Below, piece after piece: positions 8,095 through 17,096 of a DNA stretch of 64,000 nt. Numbering within the stretch: position 1 is the stretch's first letter; the number at the start of each line of letters is the position of its first letter. The position numbers were made by a program, and so were the translations under genes. Source of the stretch: Thalassotalea mangrovi (GTDB taxonomy: Bacteria; Pseudomonadota; Gammaproteobacteria; Enterobacterales; Alteromonadaceae); NCBI RefSeq assembly GCF_005116735.1, contig NZ_SWDB01000004.1, positions 62,001 through 126,000 of the forward strand. The letters are read 5' to 3'. The notes below the pieces were generated by a model. The model had not been told where the DNA came from, did not search any database, and saw only the letters and a list, made by a program, of their open reading frames with translations.

Positions 8095-8785
8095 AAATTT
8101 TAAGCACACGTTGTTCCTAGCACGCTGACAAGTCAGCTTCTAGCACTCTGCGTTCCTGGCATGCAATCGAAGATTGCGCCTAGAAAAGAGCAAGAGTTAT
8201 GGTGGAAGGGGGAGGTGGAAGATTGCACCGAATTAAAATTTAAAAAGCGAGATCCCGGTCTACACCGGGATGACAAACTCCTAGGCGTTTCGTTGTCACC
8301 GAAAAATGCTCCCGGATAACTGCTCCTCGATAACTGCTCCTGCGTTATTCTACCTACATACTTCCATGTATTAGTGCGTTATTCTACCTGCGTGCATCCT
8401 TGCACTTGTGCATTTTCGACATACCGGTCATCCATGACCATAACCCTTAGTCACCTTTAGACATCGTTAGACACCTTTCGGCACCCCTAGCCACCAAATA
8501 AACCTGTTAGCTTCGTCATACCCTGCCACGACAGGGTATCTTTGCAAATTTTCAATGAAAATCTTAGGAGCAGGTCTCGGGATTCAGGTCTCAGGTTTCG
8601 GAGGGCGAACGGCCTTAAAAGAAACTTTGGTACACTGCGTTTCGGGTACATAAACCTTCAAGGTTTATTCCGGGTACGCCAATAAAAAACATTGGCTTCG
8701 GGTACGTAACTCCAGGAGTTACTTCGGGTAAAGGCGTTTCGTTGTCACCCTTTGACACCCCTAGTCACCTTTCGACACCTCTCGC
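8095..8785. repeat. Intergenic palindromic mosaic, copy 2
   Basis: About 690 bp without a supportable gene, between the lpd terminator and the end of the convergent DUF2955 gene. It contains in order: the TAGCAC/CTGGCA module ending in ATGGTGGAAG (8110-8207); a hairpin ATCCCGGT-ctac-ACCGGGAT (about 8251-8270); a CGTTGTCACCGAAAA module with GCGTTATTCTACCT repeated around palindromes (8287-8455); the GGTCTCAGGTTTC / GGAGGGCGAA module (8574-8616); the TTCGGGTA array (8640-8731); and another CGTTTCGTTGTCACC fragment. The modules occur in another order and orientation in the copies at 1-480 and 24018-24740. Confidence 0.85.
8640..8731. repeat. TTCGGGTA / palindrome alternating array
   Basis: Four near-identical 9-base separators (TTCGGGTAC, TCCGGGTAC, TTCGGGTAC, TTCGGGTAA) enclose three unrelated perfect inverted repeats: ATAAACCTTCAAGGTTTAT (8650-8668), GCCAATAAAAAACATTGGC (8678-8696) and GTAACTCCAGGAGTTAC (8706-8722). 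No protein or standard RNA is evident. Confidence 0.9.
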
Positions 8786-8787
8786 CC

Positions 8788-9828
8788 CTAGTCTTCCGTT
8801 TCTAATCGATCAAAATACGGCCGGGTCAGGGTCGTCGCAAAAATAATGTATCCACAGGCGGCAGCAACCTGGATGATACGCATATAAAACTTTTCATCAG
8901 CATCAGCATTCCCCAGGGTTGCCGAAGACACCAGAATAATGACGGTGGTCATCGCCATGGCATAGATAGGAGCCAGCGGTCGCGGTGAAAATATCAGTTT
9001 TCCAAACCCCAGGAACAACAGCAGAAACAGGAAAATCAAAAATGCATATTGCGGCACCATGACCAGTAACGCATAGATCAGGATAGCAACGACTCCGCCT
9101 ATGGTATTACCAAGCAATAATGCTTTTGCTCCCTGGATTCCCACCAGTAAATTGGGTTTTTGTGCCAATATGGCCACAAAAACCAGAATTAACATGGCAT
9201 TACTTAAATCGAAGAGTAAAAACAGCGTGAGTACCGGCATGATAATAATCGTCGTCAGTGCCGCAAGTTGCAATCGAGTCTTACGCGGCAGTTTCCGTTC
9301 AGCCGCCTTTGCGGTTTCTGCGTTCTTATACTGGGTACCAGGCTTATCGGGTACCAGTTCATGGGCGATCATGGTAATAACCAGTGCTAACAGGCAGGAA
9401 AAGATAAAGCCATAAGTCACTTCAATAACAATTACCTGATGCAGCAATGCCAGTAGTGGAATAATAGTGAAACCGATGAGCAACATAGTGATCACCAATT
9501 CATTGCCACCGCTATGACTCCAGTATGCCAACCAGTAAATTAACAAAAATGCTACCAACATAAATACCATGGGAAAGGGCAGCAGAAACCGGGTAACTAG
9601 AATCGCCGAAGAGAACGCAACCACCACCACTAAAAATATATTGGTCAGGGTTTTTACTGGTAATTTGGGGGTGGCAGTGGCCAGAAACTTGGAGGTCAGC
9701 ACCGGGCAAAGAAATGCCAGCGGCCAGTTAAATGCGAAGGCGATGGCAATGGCCAAACCGGCTCCGAATACCAGGCGTAATATGCGAATGGTATTGCTGG
9801 AGTTTTGCCACAAATGCTCAGTTAACAT
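8788..9828 (-). CDS. DUF2955 family multi-pass membrane protein
   Basis: 346 residues with about ten hydrophobic segments and few charges, starting at residues 15-35 (TIRILRLVFGAGLAIAIAFA). The fold resembles the aromatic-acid exporter/FUSC-like DUF2955 family, which is usually encoded beside an HlyD-type adaptor. Here it overlaps the preceding HlyD gene by 11 bp, so the two are translationally coupled. The pair is probably a tripartite-type exporter working across the inner membrane and periplasm; the substrate is unknown. It is the last gene of a four-gene minus-strand operon and ends at the repeat mosaic. Confidence 0.75.
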   Translation of the reverse strand: MLTEHLWQNSSNTIRILRLVFGAGLAIAIAFAFNWPLAFLCPVLTSKFLATATPKLPVKTLTNIFLVVVVAFSSAILVTRFLLPFPMVFMLVAFLLIYWLAYWSHSGGNELVITMLLIGFTIIPLLALLHQVIVIEVTYGFIFSCLLALVITMIAHELVPDKPGTQYKNAETAKAAERKLPRKTRLQLAALTTIIIMPVLTLFLLFDLSNAMLILVFVAILAQKPNLLVGIQGAKALLLGNTIGGVVAILIYALLVMVPQYAFLIFLFLLLFLGFGKLIFSPRPLAPIYAMAMTTVIILVSSATLGNADADEKFYMRIIQVAAACGYIIFATTLTRPYFDRLETED

Positions 9829-10951
9829 AGGTGAAAATGCTGGTCAGGCGCATATAGAATTTGCCAATACCATTAAGCACAAGATTATCTGAGGTGTAAG
9901 TAATGACATCAGCCTGCCCGCCTTCACGCAGATAACCGCGAACCGAGTCGTCGACAAAACTGATGACGACGATAAACCGCTGCGGATCACGCATCCAGCC
10001 TTTCGGTTTCTCTGGGGTGGAAAGCTCTCCGGGTTGAGTCTTATCAAAACTTACCCCGTATCCCACCGACTTGACCTGTCCCGGGAATATTTTTCCCGGG
10101 GCTGAATCAAGAACAATGTCTACCGCGTCTCCCGGTTTAATATTGCCGAGGTTATTCTCCCGATAAGACGCTTCAATCCAGGCAATATCGGTGGCAATAA
10201 AGGTCATGATTTTTGCCCCGGCGGCGGCATAATAGCCAACGTTCACCTTGGCGTAAGAGACAACGCCATCACTAGGTGCCAGCACTTTCGTACGGGCTAA
10301 TTGAAGACGCGCTTCAGACAGTTGACTCAGGGCTGACTGAATCGCCGGATTTTCTTCACCGGCTGCACCGAGTTGTTGTTGCGCCTGTTCATAGGCAGCC
10401 TGGGCATTAGCGATCTCCAGTTCCGCCTGAGTCACGGCACCGCGCGTTTCATCGGCTTGCGCCGTCGATATAATGCCCTGCTTTTCAAGAGCAAAAACGC
10501 GATCGGCATTTTCCTGGATGGTCTGCAGATTGGCTTTGGCTTTTTCCAATACTGCTTTCGCGGATGCCACATTGGCGGTGCTGGCACCAACATCCTGCCC
10601 GGCCTGTTCAAGCGCGGCTTTGGCTTTCTCTACTGCCAGTTGATAATCGCTTGGGTCAATTTCAAACAGGACTTCGCCTTTTTTCACCGGTTTATCACCA
10701 CCAACGTGAATGCGGGAAATTTGTCCGGATACTTCCGGGACAATGGGAATGACAAAACCCCGCACCCGAGCCTGATCGGTAATTGGCGTCAGTCGATCAC
10801 TGATCAGGTACCAGACAAAATAAAGCGCGGCGATTACCAAAATAATGCGAGTAAGACGATTCGCAAGATCGCCCTTTTCCGGTGGTGCGGAAGACTCGTT
10901 ATCAGTAGCTTCCGCCTTACCCGCCACTAACTCCTGCTCATTATTGGTCAC
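9818..10951 (-). CDS. HlyD/EmrA-family membrane fusion protein
   Basis: 377-residue periplasmic adaptor. One transmembrane anchor lies at about residues 33-50 (RIILVIAALYFVWYLI), followed by a biotinyl-lipoyl-like half motif (VPEVSGQISRIHVGGDKPVKKGEVLFEIDP), a long Ala/Gln-rich coiled-coil hairpin (about 105-200), and the second lipoyl half with LAPSDGVVSYAKVNVG. The start is GTG with GGAG upstream. It lies 14 bp downstream of the PerM-like gene and overlaps the DUF2955 gene, so it probably links that inner-membrane protein to an outer-membrane channel, as AaeA or YibH-type adaptors do. The pump partner outside the operon is not visible. Confidence 0.85.
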   Translation of the reverse strand: MTNNEQELVAGKAEATDNESSAPPEKGDLANRLTRIILVIAALYFVWYLISDRLTPITDQARVRGFVIPIVPEVSGQISRIHVGGDKPVKKGEVLFEIDPSDYQLAVEKAKAALEQAGQDVGASTANVASAKAVLEKAKANLQTIQENADRVFALEKQGIISTAQADETRGAVTQAELEIANAQAAYEQAQQQLGAAGEENPAIQSALSQLSEARLQLARTKVLAPSDGVVSYAKVNVGYYAAAGAKIMTFIATDIAWIEASYRENNLGNIKPGDAVDIVLDSAPGKIFPGQVKSVGYGVSFDKTQPGELSTPEKPKGWMRDPQRFIVVISFVDDSVRGYLREGGQADVITYTSDNLVLNGIGKFYMRLTSIFTYVN

Positions 10952-10965
10952 AATCTGCTCCGCAA

Positions 10966-12078
10966 TTAATCATCAGAAGGCTTGTCGATAAGAACTGTTG
11001 AGTGTGCCAGCCAGTACATGGTGAGTTTATATCCCAGAGCCAGCACAACCGCTCCGACAAACAGGCCAATAATGCCCGACAGGAGCAGGCCACCAATAGC
11101 ACCAAGTAAGATAACTAACATCGGGATGTCAATGCCGCGGCCCAGTAGCATAGGTTTTAAGATGGCATCGCTAAAGCTGACGATAAGTGCCCAGACTAAA
11201 AAGATGCTGGCTGCGGTGGTACCGGCGACGGAGAAGTAATATGCCGCAACCGGCCCTAGCACTAACAATGGCGGTAGTTGCATGATTGCCAGAATTAATA
11301 CCAGTAAGGCCCAGATGCCCGCACCCGGAATACCGGCGATAAACATACCGATGCCAGCCAGTAACGCCTGGATTACGGCAATGCCAAGAATACCCTGGGC
11401 AACACTGCGAATGGTGGCAACCGAGTCCGATATTGCCGACTCGCCGTTTTCTTCCATCAGGCGATTAAAGACCAGGCGACAGCCATACAGGCATTTTTTG
11501 TGATTAACCAGCATCACAGCGGCAATAACCAGTGAAATCAGAAACTGCAGTACGGTTCCGCCTATGCCGGCGATGGCGCCAAGCAGGGTCTCGGTAATGG
11601 TTTTTAAGGTATCGGCGTGCTCAACCACGAAATTCTCAAAATTATCGGAAGCTTGTCCCCATATCTGATAAACCTTTTCACCGATCAGTGGCCAGGATTT
11701 TACCGCTTCGGTGGGTTCAGGAACGGCAAAGCTGCCATCCTTGATACTTTCCGATACGGCTTGTGCGCTATCGATAGTCGATGCGGAGATATTGATCGTA
11801 GGCAACACCAGCAGGGCCAGGCCGAGCAGGGTTATGACGAATGCTGCCAGTTTGCCACGCCCCCCTAAGATACTGCTAAGGCGTTGAAAAAATGGATACA
11901 AAGCGATGGCGATTATGCCTCCCCAGAGAATCAGCAGGATAAATGGGGCCAGAATTGCACCACACCAGAACAGAACGATAAAAATCGCGGTTAGTTTGAT
12001 CGCGGTATCGATCATTCGTCGGGTAAACTGTAAATCCTGTTGGGTAAGCTCCGGTTTGGTTTTATTAGGTTCAGTCAT
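10966..12078 (-). CDS. AI-2E family (PerM/YdiK-like) transporter
   Basis: 370-residue polytopic protein of the AI-2 exporter-like superfamily (PF01594). There are two N-terminal membrane helices (about 35-65), a soluble middle part (about 110-170), and a C-terminal membrane core with Gly/Pro-rich segments such as QLPPLLVLGPVAAYYF and LGAIGGLLLSGIIGLFVGAVVLALGY, a signature near the end of this family. Members include Na+/H+ antiporters and putative autoinducer-2 exporters; the substrate here is not deducible. The start ATG overlaps the upstream channel gene by 8 bp. Confidence 0.85.
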   Translation of the reverse strand: MTEPNKTKPELTQQDLQFTRRMIDTAIKLTAIFIVLFWCGAILAPFILLILWGGIIAIALYPFFQRLSSILGGRGKLAAFVITLLGLALLVLPTINISASTIDSAQAVSESIKDGSFAVPEPTEAVKSWPLIGEKVYQIWGQASDNFENFVVEHADTLKTITETLLGAIAGIGGTVLQFLISLVIAAVMLVNHKKCLYGCRLVFNRLMEENGESAISDSVATIRSVAQGILGIAVIQALLAGIGMFIAGIPGAGIWALLVLILAIMQLPPLLVLGPVAAYYFSVAGTTAASIFLVWALIVSFSDAILKPMLLGRGIDIPMLVILLGAIGGLLLSGIIGLFVGAVVLALGYKLTMYWLAHSTVLIDKPSDD

Positions 12079-12766
12079 GGTTTGCCTCTTCCTGGGTTGA
12101 GCGATTTGTTACGCGGCCACCAACCAGGCTGGCAACAAGTATCGCCAGATAGAATTGACCGACAGTCGCTTCCAGATACACTAAAAATTTAGTCATGGGT
12201 ATCGATGGTGAAATATCACCGAAACCCAGGGTTGTTATGGTTACGAAAGAAAAGTAGACGAAATCAGGTAAAAGCTGATGCCATTGCAACCCTTCTTCGA
12301 CCCCGTTAAAGGCTGCACCTGCATAGAGCTGAGCCAGGGTATAAATGAGTGCCCAAATCATTGCCATCAGCATGTATAAACATATTGAGCCAAGGATTTT
12401 ATTCCAGGTGATCGGGCCACTGAATAAAACCTGGGTGGCTGTTTTTCGCGCCGTAATAATAAAAAAAATTAGTAATAGAAAGAGATGGATATAAAGGTTG
12501 TTAATGTTTTCAATAAAGTAGGCGGCGGTTGAAGTAATAACGATGGCGACGGGAAATATCAGCGAGCTACGAAACAGATAGTGTCTGTCATGGCTTCCCC
12601 AGACGGCGACAAGCAGGGTAATTACGGTTGCTGACTGCATCAATCGTTGCATGGTGCCGGCAAAAAATTGCTGTGCCATTGCCACCCCGGCGAGTAACAA
12701 TACCAGGGCAATGATAAGAAACACAAAGTTGTCCTGATGGGATATTTTATTATCCAAATCAGTCAC
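12071..12766 (-). CDS. Two-TM potassium-type ion channel protein
   Basis: 231 residues with several hydrophobic segments and, near the C-terminus (about 180-195), a pore loop followed by selectivity-filter residues TLGFGD, typical of the ion-trans-2 family (PF07885). The filter reads GFG rather than the commonest GYG, an accepted variant. No RCK/TrkA-N regulatory domain follows, so gating is unexplained. It is first in the minus-strand operon, divergent from acnB, and overlaps the PerM-like gene by 8 bp. Coexpression with an exporter pair suggests a role in envelope or osmotic homeostasis; this is inference. Confidence 0.8.
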   Translation of the reverse strand: MTDLDNKISHQDNFVFLIIALVLLLAGVAMAQQFFAGTMQRLMQSATVITLLVAVWGSHDRHYLFRSSLIFPVAIVITSTAAYFIENINNLYIHLFLLLIFFIITARKTATQVLFSGPITWNKILGSICLYMLMAMIWALIYTLAQLYAGAAFNGVEEGLQWHQLLPDFVYFSFVTITTLGFGDISPSIPMTKFLVYLEATVGQFYLAILVASLVGGRVTNRSTQEEANHD

Positions 12767-12967
12767 CTGTAATGAAGTGTCGGGTTATCTATTAAAATTA
12801 GTTTAAAGCGCTTGAAAAGCATAGTTTTCGGGACAATTTATGCATTGTTGCGGCCGGTTAAGGCAACGTAAATGGTACTTACATTTTTGTCACCTTTATA
12901 GTTATTGTTTATAGCGGATATAAATTATATTACTGGTTATGCGGTTCAGTTTAAGTTCCGATTCACG

Positions 12968-13008
12968 TATAATGCCGCCAACAAAAAATCCCTGTCCTGA
13001 ACAGGGAT
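12968..13008 (+). promoter_or_regulatory. acnB -10 box and leader hairpin
   Basis: A perfect TATAAT lies at 12968-12973 (the -35 is weak). It is followed by an 8-bp stem, ATCCCTGT-cctga-ACAGGGAT (12988-13008), about 33 bases before the GTG start of acnB. The hairpin would lie near the 5' end of the transcript. Confidence 0.55.
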
Positions 13009-13040
13009 ATTCCGGCATTCACAGAAAAGAGGAAAGTACT

Positions 13041-15638
13041 GTGCTTCAAGAATATCGTAAACACGTTGAAGAGCGCGCCGCAGAAGGCATCGTTCCTAAA
13101 CCACTTGATGCTGAACAAGTTTCTCAACTTGTTGAACTGATCAAAAACCCTCCTGCAGGTGAAGAAGATTTTCTTCTCGACCTAATCACTAACCGCGTAC
13201 CACCGGGCGTTGACGATGCTGCTTATGTGAAAGCGGCTTTTCTTGCTGCAGTCGCCAAAGGTGAAGCTACATCGCCAATCATTGATGCGGCGAAAGCGAC
13301 AGAATTACTGGGCACTATGCTTGGCGGCTACAACATCCAGCCGATGATCGACCTGCTGGATGACGCCGATAATGCCGACTTGGCGGCACAAGGCCTGTCA
13401 AAGACTTTATTGATGTTCGACGCTTTCTTCGATGTTAAAGAAAAGGCGGAAGCGGGCAATGCGCACGCGAAAAAAGTGATGGAATCCTGGGCGAATGCTG
13501 AATGGTTCCTGAATAAGCCTGCCGTTGCTGAGAAAATTACCGTTAAAGTATTTAAAGTAACTGGTGAAACGAACACTGATGACTTGTCTCCGGCACCTGA
13601 TGCCTGGTCTCGTCCGGATATTCCTCTGCATGCCAAAGCCATGTTGAAAATTGGTCGTGATGGTATCAACCCGGATGACGATGGCAACGTAGGTCCGATC
13701 AAGCAGATCGAAGACTTGCAAAAAGATGGTATTCCACTGGCCTATGTTGGTGATGTGGTTGGTACCGGTTCCTCTCGTAAATCTGCGACTAACTCGGTTC
13801 TTTGGTTTATGGGGGAAGACATCCCTTACGTGCCGAATAAGCGCAGCGGTGGTGTTTGTTTAGGTGGTAAGATTGCTCCGATTTTCTATAACACTATGGA
13901 AGATTCAGGTGCATTGCCGATTGAGCTGGACGTCCAGAAAATGAATATGGGCGATGTTATCGATATCTTCCCGTACGAAGGTGTTGTTAAACGTTCTGGC
14001 ACCGATGAAGTGATTTCTACGTTCGAATTAAGCCCGGTGTTACTGGATGAAGTTCGTGCCGGCGGTCGTATTCCTCTGATCATTGGTCGTGGCCTGACCG
14101 GTCGTGCTCGTGAAGCTCTTGGTTTAGGCGAGACCGACTTATTCGCAAAACCAGTTGACGTTGAAGCATCCAACAAAGGCTTTACTTTAGCTCAGAAGAT
14201 GGTTGGTAAAGCTTGTGGTGTGGACGGTGTTCGTGCAGGTCAGTACTGTGAGCCGAAAATGACTACGGTTGGTTCTCAGGATACTACCGGCCCTATGACC
14301 CGTGATGAGTTAAAAGACCTGGCGTGTCTTGGTTTCTCAGCGGATTTGACGATGCAGTCGTTCTGTCACACATCAGCTTATCCAAAACCTGTTGATGTTC
14401 ATACTCACCACACCTTACCAGATTTCATCATGAACCGTGGTGGTGTTTCCCTGCGCCCAGGCGATGGTATCATCCACTCCTGGTTAAACCGTATGCTATT
14501 GCCAGATACCGTAGGTACTGGTGGTGACTCTCACACCCGTTTCCCATTAGGTATTTCATTCCCGGCTGGTTCTGGCCTGGTGGCATTCGCTGCTGCAACT
14601 GGCGTTATGCCTCTGGATATGCCTGAGTCGGTACTGGTTCGCTTTAAAGGCGAAATGCAGCCAGGTATCACCTTACGTGACTTGGTTCATGCTATCCCTT
14701 ACTACGGTATCCAAAATGGCCTTCTGACGGTTGAAAAAGCTGGCAAGGTTAACGAATTTTCCGGTCGTATCCTGGAGATTGAAGGGCTGAAAGGCCTGAC
14801 TGTTGAGCAGGCGTTTGAATTATCTGATGCCTCAGCAGAGCGTTCTGCGGCGGGTTGTACGATCAAGCTGGAAGAAGAGTCTGTTGCTGAATACCTTGAG
14901 TCTAACATCGTTATGCTTAAGTGGATGATCAGTGAAGGATACGGTGATGTTCGCACCATCGAACGTCGTATTAATGCGATGCAGGAATGGTTAGATAACC
15001 CGTCACTGATGGAAGCTGACAGCGATGCGGAATATGCGCACGTGCTTGAGATTGATTTGAACGAAATCAAAGAGCCTATCGTTTGTTGTCCAAATGACCC
15101 GGATGATGCCAAGCTGTTATCCGAAGTTGCTGGCGACGAGGTTGACGAAGTATTTATCGGTTCTTGTATGACCAATATCGGCCACTTCCGTGCTGCGGGT
15201 AAGCTGCTGGAGAACTTTGGTGGCGTGCTGAAAACTCGTATGTGGGTTGCACCGCCAACGAAAATGGACCGTGATCAGTTAACCGAAGAAGGTTATTACT
15301 CGACTTACGGCAAAGCCGGCGTTCGTATCGAAACTCCGGGTTGTTCATTATGTATGGGTAACCAGGCTCGTGTTGCTGAGAAGTCTACGGTTCTGTCTAC
15401 TTCTACTCGTAACTTCCCGAACCGCTTAGGTAATGGCGCGAATGTCTACCTGACCTCATCAGAGCTAGCGGCGGTAGGTGCTATTGTTGGTCGTTTGCCA
15501 ACCGTCGAAGAGTATATGGAATACGCTAAGCTAATTGATGCAACGGCAGCCGATACATATCGCTACCTGAACTTCCATCAGATGGAAAGTTACACCAATA
15601 AAGCGAAAGAAGTAGTTATCGCCCAGAACGTGGCATAA
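13041..15638 (+). CDS. acnB: Bifunctional aconitate hydratase 2 / 2-methylisocitrate dehydratase
   Basis: [4Fe-4S] aconitase B, interconverting citrate and isocitrate in the TCA cycle, with a possible role in the methylcitrate pathway. I start at GTG 13041 (AAGAGGAAAG just upstream) because the protein then begins [21 protein letters not shown], as in E. coli AcnB, and has 865 residues, the same length. The 34 upstream in-frame codons are therefore excluded. The N-terminal HEAT-like domain and swivel domain precede the catalytic part. Cluster ligands are visible in [15 protein letters not shown] and [11 protein letters not shown] near the C-terminal third. The next plus-strand gene is yacL, the same association as in E. 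coli. A terminator-like hairpin follows. Confidence 0.96.
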   Translation: MLQEYRKHVEERAAEGIVPKPLDAEQVSQLVELIKNPPAGEEDFLLDLITNRVPPGVDDAAYVKAAFLAAVAKGEATSPIIDAAKATELLGTMLGGYNIQPMIDLLDDADNADLAAQGLSKTLLMFDAFFDVKEKAEAGNAHAKKVMESWANAEWFLNKPAVAEKITVKVFKVTGETNTDDLSPAPDAWSRPDIPLHAKAMLKIGRDGINPDDDGNVGPIKQIEDLQKDGIPLAYVGDVVGTGSSRKSATNSVLWFMGEDIPYVPNKRSGGVCLGGKIAPIFYNTMEDSGALPIELDVQKMNMGDVIDIFPYEGVVKRSGTDEVISTFELSPVLLDEVRAGGRIPLIIGRGLTGRAREALGLGETDLFAKPVDVEASNKGFTLAQKMVGKACGVDGVRAGQYCEPKMTTVGSQDTTGPMTRDELKDLACLGFSADLTMQSFCHTSAYPKPVDVHTHHTLPDFIMNRGGVSLRPGDGIIHSWLNRMLLPDTVGTGGDSHTRFPLGISFPAGSGLVAFAAATGVMPLDMPESVLVRFKGEMQPGITLRDLVHAIPYYGIQNGLLTVEKAGKVNEFSGRILEIEGLKGLTVEQAFELSDASAERSAAGCTIKLEEESVAEYLESNIVMLKWMISEGYGDVRTIERRINAMQEWLDNPSLMEADSDAEYAHVLEIDLNEIKEPIVCCPNDPDDAKLLSEVAGDEVDEVFIGSCMTNIGHFRAAGKLLENFGGVLKTRMWVAPPTKMDRDQLTEEGYYSTYGKAGVRIETPGCSLCMGNQARVAEKSTVLSTSTRNFPNRLGNGANVYLTSSELAAVGAIVGRLPTVEEYMEYAKLIDATAADTYRYLNFHQMESYTNKAKEVVIAQNVA

Positions 15639-15647
15639 CCGCGCCAA

Positions 15648-15670
15648 GATACCAGGGCTACCCTGGTATC
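15648..15670 (+). terminator. Probable acnB terminator hairpin
   Basis: Perfect 10-bp stem GATACCAGGG-cta-CCCTGGTATC, ten bases after the stop. The T-run is weak (TTACAA), so termination efficiency is uncertain. A GGTCTCAGGTCTCAGGATTC fragment of the mosaic repeat family follows at about 15681-15700. Confidence 0.65.
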
Positions 15671-15751
15671 TTACAAGCAGGTCTCAGGTCTCAGGATTCA
15701 GTGCATAAATCACTTTTGCATTTAGTCCTTTGAGTTGAACCTGCTTTTTCT

Positions 15752-16504
15752 TTACCTGTTACCTGCTTTTTTTAGCTTCGTTTTCATAAACTCCCGAAAG
15801 TACCTTTCATCGGAACTTTCGCCACAGGCACTGATTGATGCTACCTTGCCAAATTCATCATTAATAAAACTTAAGTCCGTTTCCTGGTAGCAATAGCCAT
15901 CGCGTTTTTCGATAGTTTCATGACCGACTATGCTGGTATTTTCACGGCGAACCTGTTCGTCACTTTTACTTATTAAGCTTTTTGGTACCGGCTCAGGCAA
16001 TTGCTGAAATACAGAATAACCACGGCTATTGCGATATGGATTGCCAGAGGCCTGAAGATCTTTTTGCTGATTGATTTCGGCTAACCCCTGATAGGGATTA
16101 AATCTGGCCTTAGCTGACGCTTGTTTGCTGGCGTTTTGAGAGTTCTCAGGGGATAGGGAACGCTGACCAGGCGATTTTTGCTCAGCGGGCAGAAACTCTT
16201 TTTTGCCAACTACGGATGACTTTGGGGCCATCGGTTTTAGCGGTTTAATTTCTGTTTCTGGCGCTTGCTCCAAAATGCTATTAGCCGCATCCGTTTTCGA
16301 GTCGACCTTTAGTGATGGAGTCGGTCGGTATAAATAGCTGTCAATGTTGCCAGCAGGAAGTGGCAAACGTTTATTTTCGATGATGGCTGCTGGCTTAGGT
16401 AATAATAGCCAAAGGATTATGCCGTGTACCGTTAAGGCCAGGATGAATGGCAACAAGTAGGGCGTAAACCTGATAATAGGCTGGGGCATCCCTGAAAAAT
16501 CCAT
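15752..16504 (-). CDS. Unrecognised membrane-anchored protein (TonB-like layout)
   Basis: I do not recognise this family. With the ATG at 16504 it has 250 residues; an in-frame TTG lies two codons upstream. One N-terminal membrane helix (about 14-34, LLPFILALTVHGIILWLLLP) is followed by a low-complexity, Pro/Ser/Gln-rich, probably disordered periplasmic stretch (about 40-175) and a compact C-terminal part with two cysteines (GYCYQETD and ISACGESSDERYF) that could form a disulfide. Anchor plus flexible spacer plus small terminal domain resembles TonB or a periplasmic linker protein, but the TonB C-terminal motif is not visible. It is convergent with acnB and divergent from yacL. Confidence 0.6.
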   Translation of the reverse strand: MDFSGMPQPIIRFTPYLLPFILALTVHGIILWLLLPKPAAIIENKRLPLPAGNIDSYLYRPTPSLKVDSKTDAANSILEQAPETEIKPLKPMAPKSSVVGKKEFLPAEQKSPGQRSLSPENSQNASKQASAKARFNPYQGLAEINQQKDLQASGNPYRNSRGYSVFQQLPEPVPKSLISKSDEQVRRENTSIVGHETIEKRDGYCYQETDLSFINDEFGKVASISACGESSDERYFREFMKTKLKKAGNR

Positions 16505-16615
16505 AGACAAAATGATTTTATTTTCCCATCAGACCGTTACGTACCAGAAAAGTTCTCGGTTACACTATAGATAACGAAGTGAATTAAGCATTGAGTATTT
16601 GGTTTATCAGGCATT

Positions 16616-17011
16616 ATGGAATACGAATTTTATCGCGACTTTATTGACCAGAGTCCAAAAGCCAGCTTCTCCTACGGTCATGAAGTTGTAGGCTTTTGGC
16701 TGGAACAGGAAATCGCTGACGACGAAATAAAATTGTCGGTGCTCAGTGAGCAAATGCAACAAATTATTAACAATGGTTTTGGCCAGTTGCAATATCCAGG
16801 TAAGGAGTTTAGCTTAGAGGCGGACTGTGATGATGTTGTTGTTACTGCCAACACCCAGTTACAGCAGTACCCAAAGCACCAGGGCGATTGGCACCAGGAC
16901 GATGACGGATATCGACCTGAATTAGAAGAAGACCAAAGCTTTATGGTTGCCCAATGTGGCAGCGAAGACTTCCTTTTGATGCTGCAGCGCTGGCAGGAAT
17001 TTTTACGTTGA
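16616..17011 (+). CDS. yacL: YacL family protein (UPF0231)
   Basis: 131-residue acidic cytosolic protein starting MEYEFYRDF and containing GHEVVGFW and EDFLLMLQRWQEFL, which line up with E. coli YacL (MDYEFLRD, GHEVVGHW, EDFLQVV). Family function is unknown. In E. coli yacL also lies next to acnB, so the neighbourhood supports the call. No domain with a predicted activity is visible. It is 85 bp upstream of the RND efflux genes but probably separate from them. Confidence 0.85.
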   Translation: MEYEFYRDFIDQSPKASFSYGHEVVGFWLEQEIADDEIKLSVLSEQMQQIINNGFGQLQYPGKEFSLEADCDDVVVTANTQLQQYPKHQGDWHQDDDGYRPELEEDQSFMVAQCGSEDFLLMLQRWQEFLR

Positions 17012-17096
17012 GGATCCATTAGGGATAAATATGCGTATAATAGCAAGTCACGTAACATACTGAATGTCCGTATAAATTAACTGATTAGAGACCCCT

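Noticed and set aside
8640-8731. CRISPR array
   Set aside because: Separators are 9 bases and inserts 17-19 bases and palindromic; there are no cas genes and no unit of CRISPR size.
10373-10930. 185-codon plus-strand frame antisense to the HlyD gene
   Set aside because: The minus-strand frame has full HlyD features and operon context; the antisense frame is a composition effect.
12939-13040. 34-codon N-terminal extension of acnB
   Set aside because: The extension contains the -10 box and leader hairpin; GTG 13041 has a ribosome site and matches the family N-terminus.
14702-15175. 157-codon minus-strand frame antisense to acnB
   Set aside because: It overlaps the conserved catalytic region of acnB and has Ser-rich, shadow-like composition.
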